The notes beneath the pieces are model-generated. The model was not told the DNA's origin. It did not search any database and saw nothing but the letters and a program-made list of their open reading frames with translations. 8,496 bases of DNA from Flavobacteriales bacterium (lineage in GTDB: Bacteria > Bacteroidota > Bacteroidia > Flavobacteriales > BACL11). Position 1 is the first letter of the stretch. Every line of letters starts with the position of its first letter. Below are positions 1-6,109 of this stretch, piece after piece. The DNA lies in contig PBQB01000001.1 in the NCBI GenBank assembly GCA_002724895.1, positions 45,499 to 53,994 on the forward strand, written 5' to 3'. The translations under genes were made by a program, and so were the position numbers.

Positions 1-28
1 CGTACGGGTTCAAGTCCCGTCCCGGGTA
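1..28 (+). tRNA. 3' end of a tRNA (partial, possibly tRNA-Leu)
   Basis: Only the end of the gene is present. A 5-bp T stem (ACGGG at 4-8 with CCCGT at 16-20) encloses a canonical seven-base T loop, TTCAAGT (9-15). Bases 21-27 (CCCGGGT) are the 3' half of the acceptor stem and A28 is the discriminator base. The next bases are CAG, so CCA is not encoded and would be added after transcription, as is common in Bacteroidota. The anticodon lies outside the window. The CCCGGGT acceptor half and the A discriminator resemble leucine tRNAs of this phylum, but the isotype is a guess. A terminator follows directly. Confidence 0.85.
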
Positions 29-31
29 CAG

Positions 32-67
32 AACGGGAGATAGTCGTAAGGCCGTCTCCCGTTTTTT
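32..67 (+). terminator. Intrinsic terminator after the tRNA
   Basis: AACGGGAGA (32-40) pairs perfectly over 9 bp with TCTCCCGTT (55-63). The 14-base loop can add three inner pairs around a GTAA tetraloop (46-49). A run of T covers 62-67 and continues as ATTTTTAT. This is a textbook rho-independent terminator for the plus-strand tRNA transcript. Read on the minus strand, the hairpin has no T run after it, so it should not stop transcripts arriving from waaA. Confidence 0.9.
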
Positions 68-85
68 ATTTTTATAAGATAAAAG

Positions 86-98
86 TTATCACTGATAG
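86..98. other. Short palindrome resembling a tet operator core
   Basis: TATCA (87-91) and TGATA (93-97) form a perfect inverted repeat around C92. The 13 bases from 86 to 98 differ from the CTATCAnTGATAG core of tet operators only at the first base. The site lies between two convergent 3' ends (tRNA and waaA), not in front of a gene, and no tetR-like gene is in the window. Chance similarity is the simplest explanation. Confidence 0.25.
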
Positions 99-157
99 AG
101 GTTTAATATTTTTTTGTAGATTAGAGAATATATATTTCGATATTAATTTACCTTCTT

Positions 158-1372
158 TTAATTAACTATTTCTTTTATTATTTTTTCTGTCGCACCGCAT
201 TTATTAGACATATAATCTTTAGTTAGTTTATTTTCAAATTTTTGAAAACGATAAATACTATCTCTTAATTGAGAAAAATCTAATATACTCTCAGCTCCTT
301 TTAATTCAATAAGATCATATGCTTCTTTGAATTTCTTATAATTAGGACCAAAAATAATTGGCTTTCCAAAACAAGCTGGCTCAAGAATGTTATGAATCCC
401 CTTATCAAACCCCCCTCCGATATACGCAATACTTGCATATTTATAGAGTGAAAAAAGAAGTCCTAATCTATCAATGACAAGCATATTATTTCTTTGGAAA
501 CTTAATCGATCTTCTTTTCTTTTTTCATTAGAATATAGCATAGCGTTAAATCTTTTAGAAACACTTAAAGACCTTTCAGGATCATGTGGAACAATGATAA
601 AGTTAAAGTTAGAGTGTGACTTTATAAACTCAAATAATATATCTTCATCTTTTTTCCATGTACTTCCTGCAATTATAGTTTGCTTTTTTCTTAGAAAATT
701 GTTTAACCAAATCGGTTTATCTAAATCCCTTTCTTCTTTTTTCCTAAAATAAACTCTATCAAATCTTGTATCTCCACTTACTGTTACACGATTTATATTA
801 AGGTTTAATAGCAGTTCCCTTGAGTGTTGATTTTGAACAAAAAAATGATCTACATTTTTTAATTGATTACCCCACCATTTGTTTTTAAAGAATAGTTGAT
901 TTGGCCTAAATAATGATGATACAAAATAAATCGGTATATTTCTTTCTTTAATCTCTTTCATGTAATTAAACCAGAATTCATATTTTATAAAAAATACCTT
1001 AATAGGTTTTGTAATTTCAAGAAACAATTTGGCATTTGACTCTGTATCTAATGGTAAATTAAATGTCCAATCAACATCTATTTTTTTTGTTTCCATCATT
1101 TTAAATCCTGATATTGAGAAAAAGGTTAATAGAATCTTGTGCTGAGGACTTTTTTCTCTATACGCTTTAATTAAAGGAATTGCCTGTTCAAACTCCCCTG
1201 CAGAAGCACAATGAAACCACACAATATTATTTTGATTTTTTATTTCTGATTTTAAGTTTTTAACCCATCCTTTTCTTACTAATAACCACTCCCTTTCTTT
1301 TTTACTAAAAAAAGATCTAATCAAGATTATTAGATACATAATTTGGATTCCTATATTGTAGAGAAGAGGCAT
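158..1372 (-). CDS. waaA: 3-deoxy-D-manno-octulosonic acid (Kdo) transferase
   Basis: WaaA/KdtA (family GT30) transfers Kdo from CMP-Kdo to a lipid A precursor at the cytoplasmic face of the inner membrane, starting the LPS core. The 404-residue protein opens with a hydrophobic anchor (about residues 1-22). It then carries HCASAGEFEQ (54-63), whose Glu60 matches the proposed catalytic base of the family. Further landmarks are VSGDTRFDRV (198-207), AGSTW (235-239), VPHDPER (261-267) and the C-terminal GGGFDKGIHN...LEPACFGKP block (319-338) of the nucleotide-sugar-binding domain. Length is normal for Bacteroidota. The ATG directly abuts the stop of the upstream barrel gene (TAAATG), so the two are probably co-transcribed and may be translationally coupled. 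No clear Shine-Dalgarno or intrinsic terminator is visible. Whether it adds one or two Kdo residues cannot be read from sequence. Confidence 0.95.
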   Translation of the reverse strand: MPLLYNIGIQIMYLIILIRSFFSKKEREWLLVRKGWVKNLKSEIKNQNNIVWFHCASAGEFEQAIPLIKAYREKSPQHKILLTFFSISGFKMMETKKIDVDWTFNLPLDTESNAKLFLEITKPIKVFFIKYEFWFNYMKEIKERNIPIYFVSSLFRPNQLFFKNKWWGNQLKNVDHFFVQNQHSRELLLNLNINRVTVSGDTRFDRVYFRKKEERDLDKPIWLNNFLRKKQTIIAGSTWKKDEDILFEFIKSHSNFNFIIVPHDPERSLSVSKRFNAMLYSNEKRKEDRLSFQRNNMLVIDRLGLLFSLYKYASIAYIGGGFDKGIHNILEPACFGKPIIFGPNYKKFKEAYDLIELKGAESILDFSQLRDSIYRFQKFENKLTKDYMSNKCGATEKIIKEIVN

Positions 1373-2104
1373 TTAGAAATAGTGGAATTCTCCAGAGTTT
1401 TTTCTATTAATTGGAATTATTACTCCAGCTCGAAAACCAAGCAACACATCCTTTCTTAAATCTTTGTCCGTGTATTGCATCTCATTGAATAAATAATCTC
1501 TTCGATTTTTAGTGAAAGCATATATAATTTCATATCCAACAAGAAATTGAAAGTTTCCTTTTTTTGAAATGTATATATAATCAATTGCAGTTTTTGAACT
1601 TAAACCGTTTGTAAATCTATCATAACCTTTTTTGTATTCATCGCTCAATTGAGGAAGATCTTCATTTCTTGTTTCAATTCTAATTTTATGTTCTAGATAA
1701 CCTAATCCTGTTGATATATATACTCCGCTTTTTTGGTTTTCTTGTAAATGAAATGCATAGCCTACAAATGCATGAGAATTAAAGCCTCTTTGATATAACA
1801 GTACATTCGCGAATCCTCCATCTGATGCAATTATAGATCCATTTTCTGTACTAATCATAGATAAAACCGTACTGTCTTTTATATTACTTCCAAACATATA
1901 ATCTAGCTCAACACCGAAAAATATATTATTATTTTTTTCTAAAATGTATGATATGCCGACTGCAGAATTAACCCCATAGGATTCTTTAAGGTTTAATTGA
2001 GGCACTTGAAATGTATATTCAACAAAAAATGCATTTAATTTATTTTCTTGTGCAAACAAACTAATAAAACATGTGCTAAAAAATATTAAAAATAACTTCT
2101 TCAT
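1373..2104 (-). CDS. Putative outer-membrane beta-barrel protein, function unknown
   Basis: I do not recognise a named family. The 243-residue product starts with a clear Sec signal peptide (about residues 1-19, MKKLFLIFF... to the ...SLFAQ boundary). The rest has many alternating hydrophobic and polar stretches rich in Tyr, Phe and Gly (for example NNNIFFGVELDYMFG, KSGVYISTGLGYLEHK, GNFQFLVGYEIIYAF), as expected of transmembrane beta strands. It ends ...GEFHYF: a terminal Phe after aromatic residues is the usual C-terminal signature of barrels inserted by the BAM complex. A small barrel of roughly eight to ten strands is plausible. Its stop codon touches the start of waaA, suggesting one transcript and perhaps a link to LPS assembly, but that role is inference. 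The start is well fixed by the signal peptide. Confidence 0.75.
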   Translation of the reverse strand: MKKLFLIFFSTCFISLFAQENKLNAFFVEYTFQVPQLNLKESYGVNSAVGISYILEKNNNIFFGVELDYMFGSNIKDSTVLSMISTENGSIIASDGGFANVLLYQRGFNSHAFVGYAFHLQENQKSGVYISTGLGYLEHKIRIETRNEDLPQLSDEYKKGYDRFTNGLSSKTAIDYIYISKKGNFQFLVGYEIIYAFTKNRRDYLFNEMQYTDKDLRKDVLLGFRAGVIIPINRKNSGEFHYF

Positions 2105-2124
2105 TAAGAAAAATCAAGTTTTTG

Positions 2125-2132
2125 CTAAAATA
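2125..2132 (-). promoter_or_regulatory. Possible -7 element for the barrel-waaA transcript
   Basis: Read on the minus strand this is TATTTTAG, one mismatch from the Bacteroidota -7 consensus TAnnTTTG, ending 20 bases before the ATG at 2104. No good TTTG -33 element precedes it; TTTA about 17 bases upstream is the nearest. It is placed sensibly between divergent genes, but the match is weak. Confidence 0.3.
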
Positions 2133-2178
2133 CATTTTTCAACTTTTAATAAACGAAATCTACTGCACAATAATTGCC

Positions 2179-2186
2179 TATATTTG
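2179..2186 (+). promoter_or_regulatory. Bacteroidota -7 promoter element for rfbB
   Basis: TATATTTG fits the TAnnTTTG consensus of the Bacteroidota housekeeping sigma factor exactly. It ends 24 bases before the rfbB ATG, giving a predicted leader of roughly 15-20 bases. No clear TTTG -33 box is found at the expected distance. The leader (ACAATAAA before ATG) is A-rich and has no Shine-Dalgarno. The same octamer occurs twice, in opposite orientations, between folE and mqnB. Confidence 0.6.
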
Positions 2187-2210
2187 TGTTTATAAAAATA
2201 TAACAATAAA

Positions 2211-3260
2211 ATGGAGAAAACTTTATTGATAACTGGTGGAGCAGGATTTATAGGATCTCATGTTGTCCGTCTCTTTGTAAAAAAATATCCAAATTATCTA
2301 ATCGTTAATTTAGATAAATTAACATACGCTGGTAATCTTGAGAATTTAGTTGATATACAAGATTCACAGAATTATGTTTTTGAAAAAGGAGATATCGTTG
2401 ATAGAGATTATATAATTGGTCTATTTGATAAGTATAATTTTGATGGAGTTATACACTTGGCCGCAGAATCTCATGTTGATCGCTCAATAACAAATCCAAT
2501 GGAATTTATTATGACCAATGTTGTTGGGACAGTAAATTTACTAAACGCTGCAAAGAATTCATGGAAAGATTGCTATGAATCTAAATTGTTTTACCATGTT
2601 TCTACTGATGAAGTATATGGAAGTTTAGGAAATGAGGGATTATTTTTAGAGACAACACCTTATGATCCTAAATCCCCGTATTCTTCCTCAAAGGCAAGTT
2701 CTGATCATTTTGTAAGAGCTTATGGAAATACTTATGGCATGCCTTTTGTTATATCTAATTGCTCTAATAATTATGGTCCAAATCAGTTTCCTGAGAAGTT
2801 ATTACCTCTATTTATTAATAACATAAGAAATAATAAAAACCTACCTGTATACGGGGATGGGTTGTTTACTAGAGATTGGCTTTACGTGGAAGATCATGCA
2901 AAAGCAATTGATTTAATTTATCACAAAGGCTCTAATTTTGAGACGTATAATATAGGTGGTTTTAACGAATGGACTAACATAGATTTGATACATGAGCTTT
3001 GTAAGCAAATGAATGCTGCTCTTGGAGTTGCAGAAGGGACTTCCGAGAATCTTATTACATATGTAAAAGATAGGCCAGGGCACGACAAAAGATATGCAAT
3101 AGATGCAAGTAAAATAAACAAAGAATTAGGATGGAAGCCTTCCTTGCAATTTCAGGAAGGACTTGGGTTAACCATTGATTGGTACATGAGTAATCAGAAT
3201 TGGCTAGATAATGTTACATCAGGAGATTATAAGAATTATTATAAAAAACAATATAGTTAA
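2211..3260 (+). CDS. rfbB: dTDP-glucose 4,6-dehydratase
   Basis: RfbB/RmlB converts dTDP-D-glucose to dTDP-4-keto-6-deoxy-D-glucose, the second step towards dTDP-L-rhamnose and other deoxysugars of surface polysaccharides, in the cytosol. The 349-residue protein is a complete extended short-chain dehydrogenase. It has the NAD-binding glycine motif GGAGFIGSH (9-17), HLAAESHVDRS (82-92), the family-specific STDEVYG (131-137) with the catalytic Thr132-Asp133-Glu134 triplet, YSSSK (157-161) with catalytic Tyr157 and Lys161, and NNYGPNQFPEKL further on. Length is normal. Partner genes rfbA, rfbC and rfbD are not in the window, so the final sugar cannot be inferred. Its stop overlaps the next gene's ATG by one base (TAATG), indicating an operon and probably coupled translation. 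A TATATTTG promoter element lies just upstream. Confidence 0.96.
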   Translation: MEKTLLITGGAGFIGSHVVRLFVKKYPNYLIVNLDKLTYAGNLENLVDIQDSQNYVFEKGDIVDRDYIIGLFDKYNFDGVIHLAAESHVDRSITNPMEFIMTNVVGTVNLLNAAKNSWKDCYESKLFYHVSTDEVYGSLGNEGLFLETTPYDPKSPYSSSKASSDHFVRAYGNTYGMPFVISNCSNNYGPNQFPEKLLPLFINNIRNNKNLPVYGDGLFTRDWLYVEDHAKAIDLIYHKGSNFETYNIGGFNEWTNIDLIHELCKQMNAALGVAEGTSENLITYVKDRPGHDKRYAIDASKINKELGWKPSLQFQEGLGLTIDWYMSNQNWLDNVTSGDYKNYYKKQYS

Positions 3261-4024
3261 TGAGAGCTATGTATGATTGGCTTTTTGATCTGAATATTTT
3301 TAAATCCAAAAAAAAAGAAAAACTTTCTGCTCTTGATTTTTCTTGTTTGCAAACAGACATTCATTCTCATCTAATTCCAGCTATTGATGATGGCTCTCCT
3401 GATTTAGAGACTAGTATCAAAATTATTAAAGAAATGAAGGAACTGGGATATAAAAAGTTAATAACAACTCCTCATATTATGTCTGATTTTTATAGAAATA
3501 GTCCTGAAATTATCCGAGTTGGTTTAGAAAAATTACGACATGAATTGAAAAATCAATCCATAGACATTGAATTAAATGCAGCTGCAGAGTATTATGTTGA
3601 TTATGATTTTGAACAAAAAATTGGGAAAGAAGAGCTTCTTACTTTTGGAGATAATTATATATTAATAGAATTTTCTTTTCTCGAACCTCCAAGAAAAATG
3701 TTTGAGACTATTTATAAATTACAAATGCATGAATACAAGGTTGTTTTAGCTCATCCAGAAAGATATCCATTTTTTGAGAAAGACGAATATAAAGAACTCA
3801 AAGAAAAAAACGTTTTCTTTCAACTTAACTCACTTTCATTAATTGGATACTACTCTAAAAAAGTTCAAGAAAAATCTAGTTATTTGATCGATTCAGGATA
3901 TATAAATTTTTTAGGAACCGATTGTCATAATTTAAAGCATTCAAATTTATATGAAAGCTGTCAAACAGAAAGATTATGGCATGAATTGGTTGCTAGCAAA
4001 TCACTACTAAATAATACTTTATAA
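3260..4024 (+). CDS. CpsB/CapC/YwqE-type PHP-family tyrosine-protein phosphatase
   Basis: This family comprises metal-dependent phosphatases of the PHP fold that remove phosphate from bacterial tyrosine kinases (Wzc/CpsD type) and so tune capsule or exopolysaccharide export. The 254-residue protein keeps the PHP metal-site motifs: DIHSH (33-37; His35, His37), the IDDG acidic residues (42-45), TPH (70-72; His72), Glu110, AHPERYP (164-170; His165) and GTDCH (219-223; Asp221, His223). No signal peptide or membrane segment is seen, and the Lys-rich stretch at 15-21 (KSKKKEK) is a short N-terminal extension. The first ATG overlaps the rfbB stop by one base. An ATG three codons later (3269), preceded by GAGAG, is an alternative start. 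No BY-kinase or export gene is present, so the target is unknown. The 3' end overlaps convergent fabD by 6 bp. Confidence 0.88.
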   Translation: MRAMYDWLFDLNIFKSKKKEKLSALDFSCLQTDIHSHLIPAIDDGSPDLETSIKIIKEMKELGYKKLITTPHIMSDFYRNSPEIIRVGLEKLRHELKNQSIDIELNAAAEYYVDYDFEQKIGKEELLTFGDNYILIEFSFLEPPRKMFETIYKLQMHEYKVVLAHPERYPFFEKDEYKELKEKNVFFQLNSLSLIGYYSKKVQEKSSYLIDSGYINFLGTDCHNLKHSNLYESCQTERLWHELVASKSLLNNTL

Positions 4025-4900
4025 ACAAGCACTTTCAACAGGTAAACTTCTGTTAATTTTTTTAAATAAACCTTGTAAGACTTTTCCTGGACCTACCTCG
4101 ACCACATTACTTAATCCATCTTTTATCATTTGATTCATGGTCTGCGTCCATTTAACCGAATGAGTTAATTGTTTAATAAGATTTTCTTTTATTTTTTCAG
4201 GAGAAACTGTCGATTTTGCATTAACATTCTGATAAATTGGACATATGCCTTTAGAAAATTTAGTTTCTAAAATAACTTTTTCAAGATGTTCTTTTGCTGG
4301 CCTCATCAGTGGAGAGTGAAAAGCTCCTCCTACTGGAAGAATTAACGCTCTTCGTGCTCCTAATTTCTTAAGCTCTTCGCAAGCTTTATTAATTCCAATT
4401 TCTGACCCTGAAATCACAAGCTGACCTGGAGCATTGTAGTTTGCAGGAACAACAATTTCATTTATTGAATTGCATACTTTTTCAACTTCTTGGTTAGACA
4501 TTCCAATTATTGCAGCCATTGTTGATGGTTGAGCTTCACATGCTTTTTGCATTGCAATAGCCCTTTGAGAAACTAAAAATAATCCATCCTCAAAATTTAT
4601 ATAGCCAGTTGCAGTTAGTGCAGAAAATTCTCCTAAAGAATGGCCTGCTACCATTGATGGATTAAATCTGTGTTTTAAAATATTAGCAAGAATAACTGAA
4701 TGCAAGAAGATTGCTGGTTGAGTTACTTTTGTTTGTTTCAATGCTTCTACATCTTCTCCAAACATAATATCAGTTATAGAAAATCCAAGAATTCGATTAG
4801 CTTCATTAAACATAAATTTAGCATCACTAGAATTTTCATACAAATCCTTACCCATTCCTAAAAATTGCGACCCTTGACCTGGAAAAACAAATGCTTTCAC
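4019..4900 (-). CDS. fabD: Malonyl-CoA:ACP transacylase
   Basis: FabD moves malonyl from coenzyme A to acyl carrier protein, supplying extender units for type II fatty-acid synthesis in the cytosol. The 293-residue protein is full length. It shows FPGQGSQ (6-12), the nucleophile elbow GHSLGE (86-91) with Ser88, QRA (112-114) with Arg113 that binds the malonyl carboxylate, and GAFHSPLM (192-199) with His195 completing the Ser-His pair. A VEVGPGKVL motif lies near the C-terminus. The start codon is GTG (bases 4900-4898): an in-frame TAA lies four codons upstream and no ATG fits the conserved MKAFVFPGQG opening. It follows folE by only 5 bp, so the two form an operon. No Shine-Dalgarno is visible. 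The usual neighbours fabH, fabG and acpP are absent, so the gene is detached from a fab cluster. Confidence 0.96.
   Translation of the reverse strand: MKAFVFPGQGSQFLGMGKDLYENSSDAKFMFNEANRILGFSITDIMFGEDVEALKQTKVTQPAIFLHSVILANILKHRFNPSMVAGHSLGEFSALTATGYINFEDGLFLVSQRAIAMQKACEAQPSTMAAIIGMSNQEVEKVCNSINEIVVPANYNAPGQLVISGSEIGINKACEELKKLGARRALILPVGGAFHSPLMRPAKEHLEKVILETKFSKGICPIYQNVNAKSTVSPEKIKENLIKQLTHSVKWTQTMNQMIKDGLSNVVEVGPGKVLQGLFKKINRSLPVESACL
4037..4063 (+). terminator. Weak intrinsic terminator candidate for the rfbB-phosphatase transcript
   Basis: AACAG (4037-4041) pairs with CTGTT (4050-4054) around an eight-base loop, with a possible extra G-T pair. Seven T residues (4057-4063) follow two bases later. 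It lies 13 bases past the phosphatase stop and inside the last codons of fabD on the other strand, where the T run encodes Lys-Lys. The stem is short and AT-rich, so efficiency would be modest. Confidence 0.4.
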
Positions 4901-4905
4901 TTTTA

Positions 4906-5466
4906 TTATTTAATTAGATTCATAAATTCAGCCCTTGTCTTATGATCCTCAATAAAGATTCCAGAAAATGCAGAAGTTGTAGTTGACGAATGTTGTTTTT
5001 GAACACCCCGCATTTGCATGCAAAGATGTTGAGCTTCAATTACAACCGCCGCTCCTTTAGGATTTAAACCTTCTTGTATGCAGTCTCGTATTTGATCTGT
5101 TAATCTTTCTTGAACTTGAAGCCTTCTTGAGAAAGCATCAACAATTCTAGGTATTTTGCTAAGACCCACTATATGTTTATTAGGAATGTAAGCGATATGC
5201 GCTTTGCCAAAAAATGGCAACATATGATGTTCACACAATGAATATAGCTCTATATCTTTAACCAGAACCATTTGACTATAATCTTCAGTAAAAATTGCAG
5301 ATTTTAGTATATTGTCAGGTTGTGAATCATAACCACTTGTCAAGAATTCCATTGATTTAGCGACTCTCTGCGGAGTTTTTAATAACCCTTCTCGATTAGG
5401 ATTTTCTCCAATTTCAGAAAGCATATCTCGAATACTCTTTGCAAATTTTTCTTTTTCCAATATCAA
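4906..5466 (-). CDS. folE: GTP cyclohydrolase I
   Basis: FolE converts GTP to 7,8-dihydroneopterin triphosphate, the first step to tetrahydrofolate and also a precursor for 7-deazaguanine (queuosine) synthesis. The 186-residue product has [10 protein letters not shown] (25-34), [18 protein letters not shown] (78-95) with zinc ligands Cys78 and His81 and catalytic His80, and [10 protein letters not shown] (146-155) with His147 and the third zinc ligand Cys149. It is therefore the zinc-dependent FolE type, not FolE2. The best start is TTG at 5466-5464: an in-frame TAA lies at 5475-5473, the next candidate is another TTG (5460-5458), and the first ATG is residue 15, inside the conserved helix before ENPNREGL. 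The length from TTG matches compact bacterial FolE proteins. fabD follows after 5 bp. A TATATTTG promoter element lies upstream. Confidence 0.93.
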   Translation of the reverse strand: MILEKEKFAKSIRDMLSEIGENPNREGLLKTPQRVAKSMEFLTSGYDSQPDNILKSAIFTEDYSQMVLVKDIELYSLCEHHMLPFFGKAHIAYIPNKHIVGLSKIPRIVDAFSRRLQVQERLTDQIRDCIQEGLNPKGAAVVIEAQHLCMQMRGVQKQHSSTTTSAFSGIFIEDHKTRAEFMNLIK

Positions 5467-5486
5467 ATTATTTTAAGTTATGCATG

Positions 5487-5494
5487 CAAATATA
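5487..5494 (-). promoter_or_regulatory. Bacteroidota -7 promoter element for folE-fabD
   Basis: On the minus strand this reads TATATTTG, an exact TAnnTTTG match, ending 20 bases before the TTG start of folE. The predicted leader is about 15 bases. It faces away from an identical octamer at 5512-5519 that serves the opposite strand, 17 bases apart. No recognisable TTTG -33 box is present. The position supports the TTG start, because transcription would begin just upstream of it. Confidence 0.6.
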
Positions 5495-5511
5495 CTACCT
5501 TTTCTTTTTGA

Positions 5512-5519
5512 TATATTTG
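5512..5519 (+). promoter_or_regulatory. Bacteroidota -7 promoter element for mqnB-mqnD
   Basis: TATATTTG again matches TAnnTTTG exactly but ends only 5 bases before the favoured mqnB ATG (5525). With usual spacing, transcription would start at or within a few bases of that ATG, giving a leaderless or nearly leaderless mRNA. It also argues against the longer mqnB frame from 5480, since that start would lie upstream of the promoter. A -33 element is not evident. Confidence 0.5.
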
Positions 5520-5524
5520 TAATT

Positions 5525-6109
5525 ATGAAGATATTGATTGTTGCCGCTACTAATATAGAGGTAGAGATTGAAAAATTTAAAGATTGCAATGTTTTGGTTA
5601 CTGGAATCGGAATTCCTAATACAATATATTCTTTAACTAAAGAACTAGCTTTCAGGTCATACGATTTGATTGTAAATATTGGCATTGCTGGTTCATTTAA
5701 TAAGTCGTTAGAAATTGGAGATACTGTAGAGGTAACTTCTGATACATTTTCAGATTTGGGAGCTGAAAGTGATAATAATTTTCTAACCCTTCAGGAAATA
5801 GGATTTAATGTTAAGTCTTGTTTTGTTTCTAAAAAACAAACACATTTTAAAACCGCTAAATCAATAACAGTAAACACTATACATGGCAATACAGAATCTA
5901 TTAAAAAGATTAAAAAAAGACTAAATCCAGATATCGAATCAATGGAAGGAGGGGCTGTTATGATGGTCTCAGAGAATTTTAACATTCCATGTATTCAGAT
6001 TAGAGCAATTTCAAATATAGTAGAAAAAAGAAATAAGGATAATTGGAATATATCAATGGCTGTATCAAATTTAAATTATCAAGTCAGAAAATTTATCGAT
6101 TGCTTATGA
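5525..6109 (+). CDS. mqnB: Futalosine hydrolase
   Basis: MqnB splits futalosine into dehypoxanthine futalosine and hypoxanthine in the alternative (futalosine) menaquinone route. The 194-residue protein has the nucleoside-phosphorylase/MTA-SAH nucleosidase fold: an N-terminal strand MKILIVAATN, VNIGIAGSF (50-58), a SMEGGAV block (139-145) that binds the ribose, and IRAISNIVEKRN (159-170). MTA/SAH nucleosidases have a catalytic Asp at the place where this protein has Asn164; RAISN followed by an Arg-Asn/Asp-Trp stretch is, as far as I recall, usual for futalosine hydrolases. The open frame extends to an ATG at 5480, but those 15 residues are not family-like and would cross the promoter, so 5525 is preferred. 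It overlaps mqnD by 4 bp (ATGA), which strongly supports the functional call. Confidence 0.88.
   Translation: MKILIVAATNIEVEIEKFKDCNVLVTGIGIPNTIYSLTKELAFRSYDLIVNIGIAGSFNKSLEIGDTVEVTSDTFSDLGAESDNNFLTLQEIGFNVKSCFVSKKQTHFKTAKSITVNTIHGNTESIKKIKKRLNPDIESMEGGAVMMVSENFNIPCIQIRAISNIVEKRNKDNWNISMAVSNLNYQVRKFIDCL

Noticed and set aside
32..63. Hairpin as a bidirectional terminator also serving waaA
   Set aside because: On the minus strand there is no T run after the stem, so it fits only the plus-strand tRNA transcript.
474..752. Open plus-strand frame of 92 codons
   Set aside because: It lies wholly inside waaA on the opposite strand and its translation has no family-like features.
2921..3121. Open minus-strand frame of 66 codons inside rfbB
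   Set aside because: rfbB is complete and conserved across this stretch; the antisense frame is a by-product.
5480..5524. Extended N-terminus of MqnB from the ATG at 5480
   Set aside because: The 15 added residues are not family-like and the start would lie upstream of the -7 element; MKILIVAATN is the usual opening.
5473..5685. Minus-strand frame of 70 codons opposite the mqnB 5' end
   Set aside because: It covers the divergent promoter and the antisense of the conserved mqnB N-terminus, with no recognisable motif.
5791..5985. Minus-strand frame of 64 codons within mqnB
   Set aside because: Antisense to the conserved part of mqnB, with no upstream promoter or family resemblance.
6043..6105. 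Extended N-terminus of MqnD from the ATG at 6043
   Set aside because: It overlaps the coding end of mqnB by over 60 bp, while the ATGA-coupled start gives the family's normal N-terminus.
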